The position numbers and the translations under genes were made by a program. The notes under the pieces are model-generated. The model had not been told where the DNA came from. It saw only the letters and a program-made list of their open reading frames with translations, and did not search any database. A stretch of 64,000 nt of DNA from assembly GCF_002265875.1 (NCBI RefSeq), contig NZ_NPFA01000002.1, positions 124,157 to 188,156 of the forward strand, read 5' to 3'. The stretch comes from Marinococcus halophilus (GTDB lineage: Bacteria > Bacillota > Bacilli > Bacillales > Marinococcaceae). Numbering within the stretch: position 1 is the stretch's first letter; each line of letters begins with the position of its first letter. Positions 1 to 8,822 of this stretch are shown piece by piece.

Positions 1-353
1 GTTCAGTTGTTGGAGAAGGCACAATGATTGATATGAACGTTGTCATGGGCGGCCGTGCCACCGTGGGTAACAACTGCCATATCGGTGCAGGGTCCGTTCT
101 TGCCGGGGTCATCGAGCCGCCATCCGCGCAGCCGGTCGTTGTCGAAGACGGTGTAGTGGTTGGTGCCAACTGCGTCATCCTTGAAGGAGTTACTGTCGGA
201 GAAGGTGCAGTCGTAGCGGCCGGTGCCGTAGTAACAGAAGACGTGCCGGCAAACACGGTTGTTGCCGGTACTCCTGCACGTGTCATCAAAGAAATTGATG
301 ATCAGACAAAAGGAAAAACAGAAATTAAACAGGAACTGCGCCGCTTAAAATAA
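1..353 (+). CDS. dapH: Tetrahydrodipicolinate N-acetyltransferase, C-terminal part (5' end outside window)
   Basis: DapH transfers an acetyl group from acetyl-CoA to tetrahydrodipicolinate, the committing step of the acetylated branch of diaminopimelate and lysine synthesis in the cytoplasm. The frame is open from base 3, so the N-terminus lies upstream of the window. The visible part is a left-handed beta-helix of hexapeptide repeats, with V-x-G-x-x-x and GAGSVLAG-type turns, ending in the usual PARVIKEID tail. The next genes are an aminotransferase and DapL, which supports the diaminopimelate assignment over other hexapeptide transferases. A strong hairpin terminator follows the stop codon. 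Confidence 0.93.
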   Translation, partial: SVVGEGTMIDMNVVMGGRATVGNNCHIGAGSVLAGVIEPPSAQPVVVEDGVVVGANCVILEGVTVGEGAVVAAGAVVTEDVPANTVVAGTPARVIKEIDDQTKGKTEIKQELRRLK

Positions 354-379
354 CAATGCAACAATGTAATGTAACGGTG

Positions 380-425
380 AAAGGCTGCCTTTTGGGACGG
401 GTTCCAAAAGGGGCCTTTCTTTTTC
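380..425 (+). terminator. Rho-independent terminator after dapH
   Basis: A 6-bp outer stem (AAAGGC/GCCTTT) and an 8-bp inner stem (CCTTTTGG/CCAAAAGG) are separated by a small bulge, with an 8-nt loop and a CTTTTTC tail. It sits only about 25 nt before the next gene of the same pathway, so it may act as a partial (attenuating) terminator. Confidence 0.8.
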
Positions 426-449
426 ATTTATGCGAAAGGGGCAAACAGC

Positions 450-1661
450 ATGAACTGGCTTGAAAAAGACCAGCACTATATAATGTCTACGTACCAGCGT
501 CTTCCGATTGTCGTAGAAAAAGGAGAAGGCAACTATTTATACGACAGCGAACAAAACAAATATCTCGACCTATTTACCGGCCTGGCCGTTAATATTGTCG
601 GCCACTCCCATCCCTATCTGCTCAAAAAGCTGAAGGAGCAGGCAGACCAGTTTCTGCATATTTCCAATATGTTTATTAACAAACCGGCGGTGCGCCTGGC
701 GGAACGGCTGATTGAGCTCAGTATTCCGGGAAAAGTGTTTTTTGCAAACTCCGGGGCGGAAGCTACTGAAGCAGCGGTCAAGCTTGTTCATAAGTGGGGA
801 AGCAGCCAGGAAACGCCTAAAAAAGGCATTGCCGTTCTGGAAAAAAGCTTTCATGGCCGGACGCTGGGTGTTATCCAGCTGACACGTCAACCCGGGATTT
901 ATCAGGATTTCCCGGCGGCGGATTATCCCGTGTATGAAGTAGAGGCAGAAAACCTGGAAGCGCTCGAAGAAGTGCTCAGGACGAAGCAGCCGGCAGCGTT
1001 TTTATTCGAACCAATTTTAGGATCAGGCGGCATTCAGCCGGTTTCTCCTTCTTTTATGGAGAAAGCAAAAGCCCTTTGTGAAAAATACAATGTGCTGTTT
1101 ATCGTGGATGAAATACAGACCGGCATCGGCCGTACTGGCACATTTTTCGCTTATGAACGGGCAGATATTACGCCGGACGTCATTTTGTTTGCTAAAGGCA
1201 TCGGCGGCGGCCTTCCACTAGGGGGCCTGATTGCTGGAGAGCACGTGCAGGAAGTTTTCCACCCCGGCGATCACGGGACGACCTTTGGGCCTTCACCGCT
1301 CAGCGCCGCGATGGGCAACGCCGTGCTCGATGTCCTGTATGATCAAAAAGAATTGGAACATGGGCGTGAACGGGCTGAATATTTATGGCAGCGCCTGGAA
1401 GGCTGGAAGAAGGAAAGCGAAGGGTTTGTGCAGGAAATCCGGGGCCTCGGCATGATGATTGGAGTAGTGCTGGATGCTGACGCAGTTTTTGTAAAAGCTC
1501 TGCAGGAAAAGCTGCTCGCGAAAGGGTTCATGTTTAATATTACCCAGCAACGGATTATCCGCCTTCTGCCGCCTTTAACCCTTGAGCACGCTGAAGTGGA
1601 CGCCTTCATTGAAACTCTCGCTGAAGAAATGAATGCCTTAAAAGAAAGGAGTCTGCAGTAA
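450..1661 (+). CDS. Class III PLP-dependent aminotransferase, candidate N-acetyl-LL-diaminopimelate aminotransferase
   Basis: This is a 403-residue fold-type I aminotransferase of the acetylornithine/ornithine subgroup (class III). The PLP site is clear: SGAEATEAA near residue 101, [11 protein letters not shown] at 220-230 and the Schiff-base lysine in FAKGIGGG (K249). It lies between dapH and dapL and its stop overlaps the dapL start (TAATG), so it probably makes the N-acetyl-diaminopimelate aminotransferase that the pathway needs between these two enzymes. In B. subtilis that step is assigned to PatA, a class I enzyme. An acetylornithine aminotransferase is the alternative. The family is certain; the substrate is inferred from position. 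Confidence 0.85.
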   Translation: MNWLEKDQHYIMSTYQRLPIVVEKGEGNYLYDSEQNKYLDLFTGLAVNIVGHSHPYLLKKLKEQADQFLHISNMFINKPAVRLAERLIELSIPGKVFFANSGAEATEAAVKLVHKWGSSQETPKKGIAVLEKSFHGRTLGVIQLTRQPGIYQDFPAADYPVYEVEAENLEALEEVLRTKQPAAFLFEPILGSGGIQPVSPSFMEKAKALCEKYNVLFIVDEIQTGIGRTGTFFAYERADITPDVILFAKGIGGGLPLGGLIAGEHVQEVFHPGDHGTTFGPSPLSAAMGNAVLDVLYDQKELEHGRERAEYLWQRLEGWKKESEGFVQEIRGLGMMIGVVLDADAVFVKALQEKLLAKGFMFNITQQRIIRLLPPLTLEHAEVDAFIETLAEEMNALKERSLQ

Positions 1662-2779
1662 TGACCACCCTCGATTTAACCAGGGTACGCCGTGACCTGC
1701 ACCGCATTCCGGAGCCGGGATTTAAAGAATTTAAAACGCAGCAGTACCTGCTCGAAGCGATTCGTGCTCTGCCGCAGGAGCACCTTATGTATAAAACCTG
1801 GCAGACTGGAATCCTCGTCCGTATCGAAGGCTCAAATCCGGAAAAAACCGTCGGCTACCGTACAGATATGGACGGTCTTCCGGTGACAGAACAATCGGGT
1901 CTGGATTTTCCGTCCGAACATGAAGGAATGATGCACGCCTGCGGGCACGACATGCATATGACCATCGCGCTCGGGATATTACAAAACCTTACGGAGCACC
2001 AGCCAGTCCAAAACGTGGTGATACTGTTTCAGCCGGCAGAGGAAGGGCCCGGTGGTGCAGAACCGATGCTCAGGTCAGAGGAATTTAAGGCATGGAAGCC
2101 AGATGAAATTTATGCGCTCCATATTGCCCCGGAGCACCCGGTGGGCACGGTTGCGACGAAGCCGGGGGTGCTGTTTGCTAACACTTCGGAATTATTTATT
2201 GACATCCGCGGCAAAGGCGGCCATGCGGCACGTCCCCATCAGACAGAGGACATGGTGGTGGCGGCAAGTCACTTTGTGACACAGCTTCAGTCGATCGTAG
2301 CCAGAAATATTGATCCGCTTGATTCGGCCGTCGTCACGGTCGGGACCATCGAAGCAGGCACCAAGCAGAACATTATTGCGGAATCCGCCCGGGTGGAAGG
2401 GACGATCCGGACATTTTCGATGGATAACATGAAGCTGATTAAAGAACGAATCAGCGGCATGCTGAAAGGAATCGAAGCCTCCTTCCATTGTGAAACAGGG
2501 GTGGATTGGGGAGCGAATTACTGCCAGGTGTATAATGATGAAATAAAAACAGCCGAACTGACGGCGGCTGCAGAGAGCCATGGCCAGGTAAATGCTGTAG
2601 AAAGCCGGGAAGCAATGACCGGAGAGGACTTTGGCTACTTCCTCGAGGAGATTCCAGGCACGATGGTGTGGCTCGGAGTAGACACACCGTACGGCCTGCA
2701 TGACAACCGGATCAGCCCTTCCGAAAAAGCGATGGACACAGCGGTACAGTTTTTCACTGATTTTTTACACAGCCGGTAA
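1661..2779 (+). CDS. dapL: N-acetyldiaminopimelate deacetylase, M20 metallopeptidase family
   Basis: DapL removes the acetyl group from N-acetyl-LL-diaminopimelate to give LL-diaminopimelate. The 372-residue protein has the M20D signature: RTDMDGLPV near residue 67, HACGHDMHM at 92-100 and [11 protein letters not shown] near 126, supplying the metal ligands and the catalytic glutamate. It starts at the ATG that overlaps the aminotransferase stop by one base, which implies translational coupling. Related M20D amidohydrolases act on other N-acyl amino acids, but the neighbouring dapH makes this substrate by far the most likely. Confidence 0.9.
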   Translation: MTTLDLTRVRRDLHRIPEPGFKEFKTQQYLLEAIRALPQEHLMYKTWQTGILVRIEGSNPEKTVGYRTDMDGLPVTEQSGLDFPSEHEGMMHACGHDMHMTIALGILQNLTEHQPVQNVVILFQPAEEGPGGAEPMLRSEEFKAWKPDEIYALHIAPEHPVGTVATKPGVLFANTSELFIDIRGKGGHAARPHQTEDMVVAASHFVTQLQSIVARNIDPLDSAVVTVGTIEAGTKQNIIAESARVEGTIRTFSMDNMKLIKERISGMLKGIEASFHCETGVDWGANYCQVYNDEIKTAELTAAAESHGQVNAVESREAMTGEDFGYFLEEIPGTMVWLGVDTPYGLHDNRISPSEKAMDTAVQFFTDFLHSR

Positions 2780-2793
2780 TCTCTTTACAAAAA

Positions 2794-2828
2794 AAGACGG
2801 CGGAGGCTCTGAGCCCCGCCGTCTTTTT
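2794..2828. terminator. Bidirectional terminator between dapL and mscS
   Basis: GACGGCGG pairs with CCGCCGTC around a GC-rich loop, with an A-run on the left and a T-run on the right, so it can end transcription from both convergent genes. Confidence 0.85.
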
Positions 2829-2834
2829 CTTGTG

Positions 2835-3665
2835 CTATGCTTCTTTGCTGACGTTCACCTGGTGAGGATACGGAATTTCGATATTATGGGCGTCGAGTTC
2901 TTCTTTGCACGCTTTCAATAACTCCCGCTGCATGGCCCACTGCATCATATTCTCTGTTTTAGCGATAATTCGGATGGTTACTTCGGAAGAGCCAAGGGCG
3001 TTTACTCCCACAACATCAGGACCTTCTTTAAAAGCCCCCTGTTCTTCTGCGACGCGGTTGCAGGCTCCCTGGATAACAGCGATTGCTTTATCTACATTTT
3101 CTTCATAAGCAATGCCAATATCAACAATTGCCTGCATGTTACCTCGTGAATAGTTGCTGACAACGCTGATCTCCCGGTTCGGAACAAAGTGAAGCGTGCC
3201 ATCGAAACTGCGAACCTGAGTTGTGCGCAGGCCGACTTCTTCGACGATCCCATCTATACCTGCGATAGCGATGTAATCCTCGACGTCAATCTGCTTTTCG
3301 AGCAAAATAAAAAAGCCGGTAACTACGTCGCTCACAAGGCCCTGGGCCCCGAAGCCGATCGCAAGGCCAACGATCCCGGCACTTGCGATCAGCGGAGCAA
3401 TATCAAGATCAAACAGCCCTAAAGTAATAGTGATTACTATAAACAATAAAATGTAAGTAAAGATGCTGATAGCGAGCCTTGAAAGGGTCTTGACCCTGCC
3501 CGGATGCATATTCCGCTGCTTTTCCATGCGGTTAAAGGCGCGGTGAATAATTTTGCTCCCGATGGCCCGTACGATAATATAGCCGATAAGCACACCGACT
3601 AACTGCACAATTAAAATAATGGCAGCTGCCCAGAAGACTCCGTCATTAAATGATTCCATATTCAT
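2835..3665 (-). CDS. Small-conductance mechanosensitive channel, MscS family (YkuT-like)
   Basis: An MscS-type channel in the cytoplasmic membrane opens under membrane tension and releases solutes during osmotic downshock. The 276-residue protein has three N-terminal membrane segments; the last is the Gly/Ala-rich pore helix (IASAGIVGLAIGFGAQGLVSDVVTGFFILLE region, about 90-120), followed by the beta domain (VEEVGLRTTQVRSFDGTLHFVPN) and a mixed alpha/beta cytoplasmic vestibule. In B. subtilis ykuT also lies beside the dapH/dapL homologues and a peroxiredoxin. Here it is inverted and there is no ykuS. Confidence 0.9.
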   Translation of the reverse strand: MNMESFNDGVFWAAAIILIVQLVGVLIGYIIVRAIGSKIIHRAFNRMEKQRNMHPGRVKTLSRLAISIFTYILLFIVITITLGLFDLDIAPLIASAGIVGLAIGFGAQGLVSDVVTGFFILLEKQIDVEDYIAIAGIDGIVEEVGLRTTQVRSFDGTLHFVPNREISVVSNYSRGNMQAIVDIGIAYEENVDKAIAVIQGACNRVAEEQGAFKEGPDVVGVNALGSSEVTIRIIAKTENMMQWAMQRELLKACKEELDAHNIEIPYPHQVNVSKEA

Positions 3666-3861
3666 GTCCTACCACTCCTCCGCCTGTAGTTTCCATTTTA
3701 ACCCGATTAGTATAACATAACCGGTCCAGCCAAAAAATATGCAATAGTAATGAATTAAACTGCCATAAAACGAGGTTTGGAGCATGCCGTTGACTTTGAA
3801 ATTAGCGGTCCATATAATGAAGAATAGAATGCAGGAGCGTACTATTAAAGGAGTGGAATGC

Positions 3862-4413
3862 ATGAGTGAAAAGCGTATGGTTGCAAAGCAGGCTCCACGC
3901 TTTGAGATGAATGCTGTGATGCCGGACACCTCGTTTGGCACAGTGAGTCTTGAACAATTAATGAAAGAAGATAAATGGACGGTGCTTTTTTTCTACCCGA
4001 TGGATTTCACTCACATCTGCCCAACAGAAATCACGACGATGAGTGACCATTACGAGGAGTTTGAAGAACTCGATACAGAAATTATCGGCGTTTCGACGGA
4101 TACGATCCATTCACATAAAGCCTGGATTAACATGGCGCGGGAAAACAATGGACTTGAACAGCTGAAGTTTCCGCTTGCAGCTGATACAAACCACCGGGTA
4201 AGCCGGGACTACGGCGTGTTGATTGAAGAAGAAGGAGTGGCGCTGCGGGGATTGTATATTATTAACCCGTACGGGGAACTGCAGTACTCAATGGTTCACC
4301 ACAATGATGTCGGACGTGACGTGGATGAAGTACTGCGTGTACTGCAGGCCCTGCAGATGGGAGGCATGTGCCCGGCAAACTGGAAGCCGGGACAGGACAC
4401 GCTCAATCCCTGA
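3862..4413 (+). CDS. Typical 2-Cys peroxiredoxin (AhpC/YkuU type)
   Basis: A thiol peroxidase that reduces hydrogen peroxide and organic peroxides in the cytoplasm. The 183-residue protein has the peroxidatic cysteine in DFTHICPTE (C53) and the resolving cysteine in GGMCPANW (C170), the layout of a dimeric 2-Cys enzyme. The ATG at 3862 was chosen because AAAGGAG lies just upstream and MSEKRMVAKQAP is the normal family start; the longer frame from 3784 has no ribosome binding site. It is divergent from mscS. No PerR box was recognised upstream. Confidence 0.93.
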   Translation: MSEKRMVAKQAPRFEMNAVMPDTSFGTVSLEQLMKEDKWTVLFFYPMDFTHICPTEITTMSDHYEEFEELDTEIIGVSTDTIHSHKAWINMARENNGLEQLKFPLAADTNHRVSRDYGVLIEEEGVALRGLYIINPYGELQYSMVHHNDVGRDVDEVLRVLQALQMGGMCPANWKPGQDTLNP

Positions 4414-4504
4414 GGATTTGGGCAGACAGGTATGTTGAACACAGTCTGGCTCCGTAGGGCCGCCGGGGCAGCTGAGGGACTTGAGAAGAATAGGGGAGAA
4501 CGGG

Positions 4505-5170
4505 ATGAAGAAACAGTTTGCAGTCATTGGTCTTGGCCGATTCGGGGGCAGTATATGTAACGCCCTGGCAGATGAAGGAATGGATGTGCTTGCTATTGAT
4601 TCCAATGAGTACCGGGTCAATGAATTCGCCCAGGTTGTCACCCAGGCAGTCATTGCGGACGGTATGGATGAAAAGGCGCTGAGGGGTCTTGGAATTCGTA
4701 ATTTTGATAACGTCATTGTAGCTATCGGCGACAATATTCAGGCAAGCATTATGACTACTATTGTGCTTGATGAAATCGGCGTCAAGCATATTACGGTAAA
4801 AGCCCAGAATGACTACCACGAAAAAGTACTGCGGCGGATTGGTGCCCATGAAGTTATTCATCCGGAGCGGGATATCGGTGTCCGGGTGGCACACAGCATC
4901 GTGTCTAAAAGTGTCCTCGATTACCTGGAGCTTTCCGAAGATTACAGCATCGTGGAGCTTGAAGCCGGACAGCTGCTTGATGGCAAATCACTTCTTGATT
5001 TAGATATACGTGAAACGTATGAATGTAACGTACTTGCCATTAAACGCGGGGAGGACGTTCATGTGTCGCCACGCCCCGAGGTGGATATCAGTGAAGGAGA
5101 TATTCTGATTATCGTCGGCGCGGATGGTGATATTGCAAGGCTGGAAGCCCGATGGATCGATGACAATTAA
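4505..5170 (+). CDS. ktrC: K+ uptake gating subunit, KtrA/KtrC family (RCK_N + RCK_C)
   Basis: A peripheral cytoplasmic ring protein that gates a KtrB/KtrD-type K+ channel. Its 221 residues match KtrC length. The N-terminal Rossmann domain has VIGLGRFGGSICNALADEG and an acidic residue (AIDSNE) for nucleotide binding; residues from about 135 to the end form the RCK_C domain, which in KtrA/KtrC binds c-di-AMP. The ATG at 4505 follows AGGGGAG at good spacing; an upstream in-frame TTG lacks one. No membrane subunit gene is adjacent, as for B. subtilis ktrC. The same RNase J1-RpoY neighbourhood follows downstream. KtrA cannot be excluded. Confidence 0.9.
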   Translation: MKKQFAVIGLGRFGGSICNALADEGMDVLAIDSNEYRVNEFAQVVTQAVIADGMDEKALRGLGIRNFDNVIVAIGDNIQASIMTTIVLDEIGVKHITVKAQNDYHEKVLRRIGAHEVIHPERDIGVRVAHSIVSKSVLDYLELSEDYSIVELEAGQLLDGKSLLDLDIRETYECNVLAIKRGEDVHVSPRPEVDISEGDILIIVGADGDIARLEARWIDDN

Positions 5171-5180
5171 ATAAGACTCG

Positions 5181-5216
5181 CCCCCTTCCGTAATGTAAAT
5201 ACGGAAGGGCTTTTTA
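5181..5216 (+). terminator. Terminator after ktrC
   Basis: CCCTTCCGTA pairs with TACGGAAGGG across a short AT-rich loop, followed by CTTTTTAG. Confidence 0.85.
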
Positions 5217-5286
5217 GTTTTAAGCTGCCAGATAAGGGTAAATAAGGATGTTGGACACATATATTTATAAATAGGAGGTGTGCTGG

Positions 5287-6480
5287 TTGCTGTTGTACGC
5301 ATCGCTGCTTGTTATACTGTTAGCTCTCGGGCTGATCGTTTATATCTTTGATGTTAAAAGCAACTATTTCCCGGTCCCGATGGTGCTTTTGTTTATTGGC
5401 CTAGGGCTTTCATTTATTCCTGTTTTCAACAGGCTGGGCCTGAATCATGACATCATCTTTGATCTGCTGCTGCCAGCGCTCCTGTTTGTGCCAGCCTACA
5501 GTTTTTCCATTCGTTCATTAAAGAAAAATTTCTGGCCGATTGCCACATTAGGAACGCTCGGACTTATGGCTACGGTGTTTTTAATGGCAGTGCTCATATA
5601 TTTCGTAGGGGCTCCGGCCGCCGGACTTTCATTTGTGGCGGCATTTTTGATTGCTTCCATACTCACACCGACCGACCCGGTGTCCGTTACAGCTATTCTC
5701 GAAAATGTTTTCGGAGACTCGGATATTCCGAAAGTTGTGGAAGGGGAATCGATGATCAATGACGGTACAAGTGTAGTGCTATTCAGCATTGCTTCCTCCA
5801 TGTTTTTATACAACGAACCCTTTTCTTTATTTTCGTTTCTAGGTGAATTTCTGCTTGTTTCGCTTGGCGGTGTGGCCGTTGGTGTGGCAGGGGGATGGAT
5901 GGTCACTAAGGCAGTCCATGTCATGCACAACCATGTGTACCAGGTAATACTCAGTATCGTTCTTGCCTACGGCGGTTTTTACATTGCGGAAGGATTGGGG
6001 GCCTCCGGAGTACTGGCAACAGTTTCGGCAGGCATTATGCTTTCCCGGGCTTTTCAGCAGTCTGCACAAGAAGAAGAGCTTCATTCTTATTTGGACGGCT
6101 TTTGGAAAGTGGTAGAGCCGGTTGTATTATCGCTGCTCTTTTTGTTGATCGGCATTCAATCAGCAGGCTACCTTGCATTTGGGCACTGGCTGCTGGCAAT
6201 TGGAGTATTTATCATTTCGTTGATCGTCCGCTTCATTGTATTGGGAGGTTTTCTAAAATTTTCTCCCCATATCAAAGAACGGTTTCAATGGTCGTCGGTG
6301 TTTATGATGACCTGGTCAGGACTGAAGGGGACCGTGTCTGTGGCCCTGCTGTTAAGTATTGAAACCCAGTCAAGCAGCAGTGCAAATTTAGTCGTGTCCC
6401 TGACATTTGCTGCTATCCTGCTTTCCCTTGTCATTCAAAGTCTCGGCGTCTATCCGCTGGCGAAAAAGTTTTCCTCCTAA
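5287..6480 (+). CDS. Na+(K+)/H+ antiporter, CPA1/NhaP family
   Basis: A membrane antiporter that exchanges cytoplasmic Na+ (or K+) for protons. About 12 hydrophobic segments span the 397 residues, and the CPA1 ion-binding signatures are present: SILTPTDPVSV near residue 125 and GESMINDGTSVVLF near 155. It has no C-terminal RCK or TrkA_C domain. Placing the start at TTG 5287 leaves AGGAGG about 8 nt upstream; a GTG at 5278 would overlap that site. It lies just after the K+ gating subunit, consistent with a cation-homeostasis group. Ion specificity cannot be read from sequence alone. Confidence 0.9.
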   Translation: MLLYASLLVILLALGLIVYIFDVKSNYFPVPMVLLFIGLGLSFIPVFNRLGLNHDIIFDLLLPALLFVPAYSFSIRSLKKNFWPIATLGTLGLMATVFLMAVLIYFVGAPAAGLSFVAAFLIASILTPTDPVSVTAILENVFGDSDIPKVVEGESMINDGTSVVLFSIASSMFLYNEPFSLFSFLGEFLLVSLGGVAVGVAGGWMVTKAVHVMHNHVYQVILSIVLAYGGFYIAEGLGASGVLATVSAGIMLSRAFQQSAQEEELHSYLDGFWKVVEPVVLSLLFLLIGIQSAGYLAFGHWLLAIGVFIISLIVRFIVLGGFLKFSPHIKERFQWSSVFMMTWSGLKGTVSVALLLSIETQSSSSANLVVSLTFAAILLSLVIQSLGVYPLAKKFSS

Positions 6481-6524
6481 GAATCTGCGGCTTAGCTGAT
6501 CAACAAAGAATGAATATGTATAAT

Positions 6525-6563
6525 TAAAAACACGTCCGGAGACATTCGCCGGGCGTGTTTTAT
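6525..6563. terminator. Bidirectional terminator between the antiporter and the OsmC gene
   Basis: AAAACACGTCCGG pairs with CCGGGCGTGTTTT with one mismatch and an 8-10-nt loop; it is A-rich before and T-rich after. Confidence 0.8.
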
Positions 6564-6572
6564 CTTCCGCTG

Positions 6573-7010
6573 TTAAGCTTTGCTCCAATCCGCGTTCATT
6601 TCCACGCCGGCGGCGTTAAGAGTAGTAAATACGGGACACCGGGCATCCACTTTTTCCTGAAGTTCCTGGATGCGTTCTTCGCTTTCAGATGTCTCCACCT
6701 TTGCTTTTACTGAAACGGTCTGAAAATACGGGCGCACATCGGGGTTTCCCATCATGCCTTCCGAATCGATATTTCCACTTACCTGAAACGAAATACCCTG
6801 CAGGTCAAAATCCATTTCCTTTGCCACAAAATTGGCTACTGCATTCTCGCAGCCGGCAAGAGAGGAGAGCAGGGCGGACAGAGGATCCATACCCTGATTG
6901 TGTCCACCAAGATTTTCAGGTTCATCGATCGTGATTTTGTGAGTACCCGTAGAAAGATCTGTTTGAAAGTTCTTTGCCTTTCCTTCTACGTTAAATTCCA
7001 TGTTGGCCAT
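6573..7010 (-). CDS. OsmC/Ohr family peroxidase-like protein
   Basis: OsmC/Ohr proteins are small cytoplasmic thiol peroxidases for organic hydroperoxides. The 145-residue product has the two family cysteines in LAGCENAV and DARCPVF, spaced as in the catalytic pair, plus the GMDPLSALLSSLAG helix. The ATG at 7010 is preferred: AAAGGAG lies 8 nt upstream, while a GTG three codons earlier would overlap that site. The exact subgroup (OsmC, Ohr or YhfA-like) is not resolved. Confidence 0.88.
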   Translation of the reverse strand: MANMEFNVEGKAKNFQTDLSTGTHKITIDEPENLGGHNQGMDPLSALLSSLAGCENAVANFVAKEMDFDLQGISFQVSGNIDSEGMMGNPDVRPYFQTVSVKAKVETSESEERIQELQEKVDARCPVFTTLNAAGVEMNADWSKA

Positions 7011-7159
7011 ATTTTTCACTCCTTTGATTAGAACTACTGGGATATACCCGCGCCCCTATTATAATAAACAGGAACAGCCTGAAAATATGGAAGTCGCGTT
7101 TTTTCAGCTTTCATTTAGGGAATGAGTTTGAAAAGCAAAGCGTAAAGGAGAAATCGATT

Positions 7160-7645
7160 ATGGCAAAATACAGCAGAATCATTGCTCAGGCAGGATGCCA
7201 CATTCATCATGCAGAGCCCGCACAGGTATACGAAGCTTGGACTAACCCCGAACTGATGAAAACTTGGATGTTCCTCTCAGGAGAAAGCCGGGAATCTGAA
7301 GCAAAGGCCGATGTCACAGAGGGCGGTGCATGGAGCGTTGTGAACGAAAGCCAGGAGGAGACGTACCGGGCTTACGGAGAATACTTAAAAATCGATCCGC
7401 CGGAACGAATTGAAAAAACACTCGTTCGAAAAGAAACAGGCGGACAGAATGAAAAAATCAAGGTGGAAATCAACTCTATTTTGAATGGAAGCCAAGTGAT
7501 TGTTACCCAGGACGTAGTTTTTCTTCATCATGAGCAGCTGCATCCAAAAACAGTAGAAGAACATTTAAGAGAGCAAAGACGGCAGACGGAAAAATATTGG
7601 CATGAAATGTTTTCCTTATTATCGAAACAACTTACACCTTCGTAA
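7160..7645 (+). CDS. SRPBCC (START-like) domain protein of the AHSA1 type
   Basis: A 161-residue single-domain protein of the START/SRPBCC fold. The N-terminal block (HAEPAQVYEAWTNPELMKTWM) is the conserved helix-loop of AHSA1-like proteins, followed by EGGAW and a GEYLKIDPPERIEKT strand pair. Such domains bind hydrophobic ligands or act as accessory factors; no specific role can be assigned. AAAGGAG precedes the ATG. It lies about 60 nt before the MurG-type gene, with no terminator visible between them. Confidence 0.8.
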   Translation: MAKYSRIIAQAGCHIHHAEPAQVYEAWTNPELMKTWMFLSGESRESEAKADVTEGGAWSVVNESQEETYRAYGEYLKIDPPERIEKTLVRKETGGQNEKIKVEINSILNGSQVIVTQDVVFLHHEQLHPKTVEEHLREQRRQTEKYWHEMFSLLSKQLTPS

Positions 7646-7704
7646 GCGTATGATATTATAAAAGGCGTGAGAACCATGATCTCATAAACTGGAAGAAGTA
7701 TAGG

Positions 7705-8781
7705 ATGATGAGGGAAATGCTGAAAAAAATCGTATTCACCGGCGGCGGTTCCGCCGGTCATGTTACTCCGAACATTGCCGTGATGAACGAACTGAACCAA
7801 AACGATTGGGATATTTATTACGTGGGCTCCAAAGAAGGTATTGAAAAAGAGCTGGTCGAACACAAAGGCATTCCGTATCATGCCATTAGCTCAGGTAAAC
7901 TGCGTCGTTACATAGACTGGCAGAACATTACTGATATTTTTCGGGTGGTAAAAGGATGTTTGGAAGCCCGGAAATACTTAAAAAAGGTCAAACCGAACGT
8001 AGTATTTTCCAAAGGCGGCTTTGTGACCGTGCCGGTTATTATCGCGGCCAAAACGTTGAATATTCCTGTCATTATTCACGAAAGTGATATTACCCCGGGC
8101 CTTGCCAATAGAATCGCCCAACGGTTTGCTACAAAAATATTTACTTCGTTTGATGAAGCAACAACCCATTTTCCGCCGGGAAAAGCGAAAGCTCTTGGCT
8201 CTCCGGTGCGAAAAGAGATTACCCGGGGAGACAAAAAAAGAGGGATGGAATTCCTTCAATTTGAGGAGTCCCGGCCGGTACTAACCGTTATGGGAGGCAG
8301 TCTTGGAGCGAGAAAAATTAATGAAACAATTCGGGCGGCACTGCCGCGCCTGACTGAAAAGTACCAGGTAGTGCACCTTTGTGGTAAAGGTCATACAGAT
8401 GAAACCCTAAAAGACCAGCCCGGCTACCGTCAGTTTGAATACGTTAATGAAGAGCTGCCTGATGTACTTGCAGCAACTGATACGATCGTTACACGCGGCG
8501 GCTCCAACTCTATTTTTGAGTTCTTAACCCTTCATCTGCCTATGCTGATCGTGCCGTTAACGCGTGCCCAGAGCAGGGGAGACCAGATTCTGAATGCTGA
8601 ATCCTTTCAGGAAAAAGGGTATGCAGCCGTTCTAGAAGAAGAGCAGCTTAACGAAGACACGCTGCATGACGCCCTGCAGAGCATTGAAGACAATCGAAAC
8701 GATACAATCGCCCAGATGAAAACGTACATGGCGGAAAACCCGTTGGATCTTATTATCAAAGAACTTTATGTATATCATTAA
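7705..8781 (+). CDS. murG: UDP-GlcNAc:undecaprenyl-PP-MurNAc-pentapeptide GlcNAc transferase, MurG family (S. aureus type)
   Basis: MurG adds GlcNAc to lipid I to make lipid II on the inner face of the membrane. The 358-residue GT-B protein has the N-terminal GGGSAGHVTPN loop, FSKGGFVTVPV, the IHESDITPGLANR block, TVMGGSLGARKIN, and the TRGGSNSIFEF donor-site motif near residue 265. The HESD-TPGLANR form resembles the S. aureus-type MurG, which also lies outside the division cluster. The exact start is unclear: ATGs at 7705, 7708 and 7717 are in frame. It may be a second MurG if the mra cluster beginning at 62.8 kb has its own. Confidence 0.87.
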   Translation: MMREMLKKIVFTGGGSAGHVTPNIAVMNELNQNDWDIYYVGSKEGIEKELVEHKGIPYHAISSGKLRRYIDWQNITDIFRVVKGCLEARKYLKKVKPNVVFSKGGFVTVPVIIAAKTLNIPVIIHESDITPGLANRIAQRFATKIFTSFDEATTHFPPGKAKALGSPVRKEITRGDKKRGMEFLQFEESRPVLTVMGGSLGARKINETIRAALPRLTEKYQVVHLCGKGHTDETLKDQPGYRQFEYVNEELPDVLAATDTIVTRGGSNSIFEFLTLHLPMLIVPLTRAQSRGDQILNAESFQEKGYAAVLEEEQLNEDTLHDALQSIEDNRNDTIAQMKTYMAENPLDLIIKELYVYH

Positions 8782-8782
8782 C

Positions 8783-8818
8783 TAAACGCCCTCCGTGTTC
8801 ATCCGGAGGGCGTTTTTC
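8783..8818. terminator. Bidirectional terminator between murG and the siderophore-binding gene
   Basis: AAACGCCCTCCG pairs with CGGAGGGCGTTT across a 7-8-nt loop, followed by TTTTTCTG. Confidence 0.9.
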
Positions 8819-8822
8819 TGTT

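Noticed and set aside
3784-3861. N-terminal extension of the peroxiredoxin
   Set aside because: The family starts at MSEKRMV (3862) after a good AAAGGAG, and the extension has no ribosome binding site.
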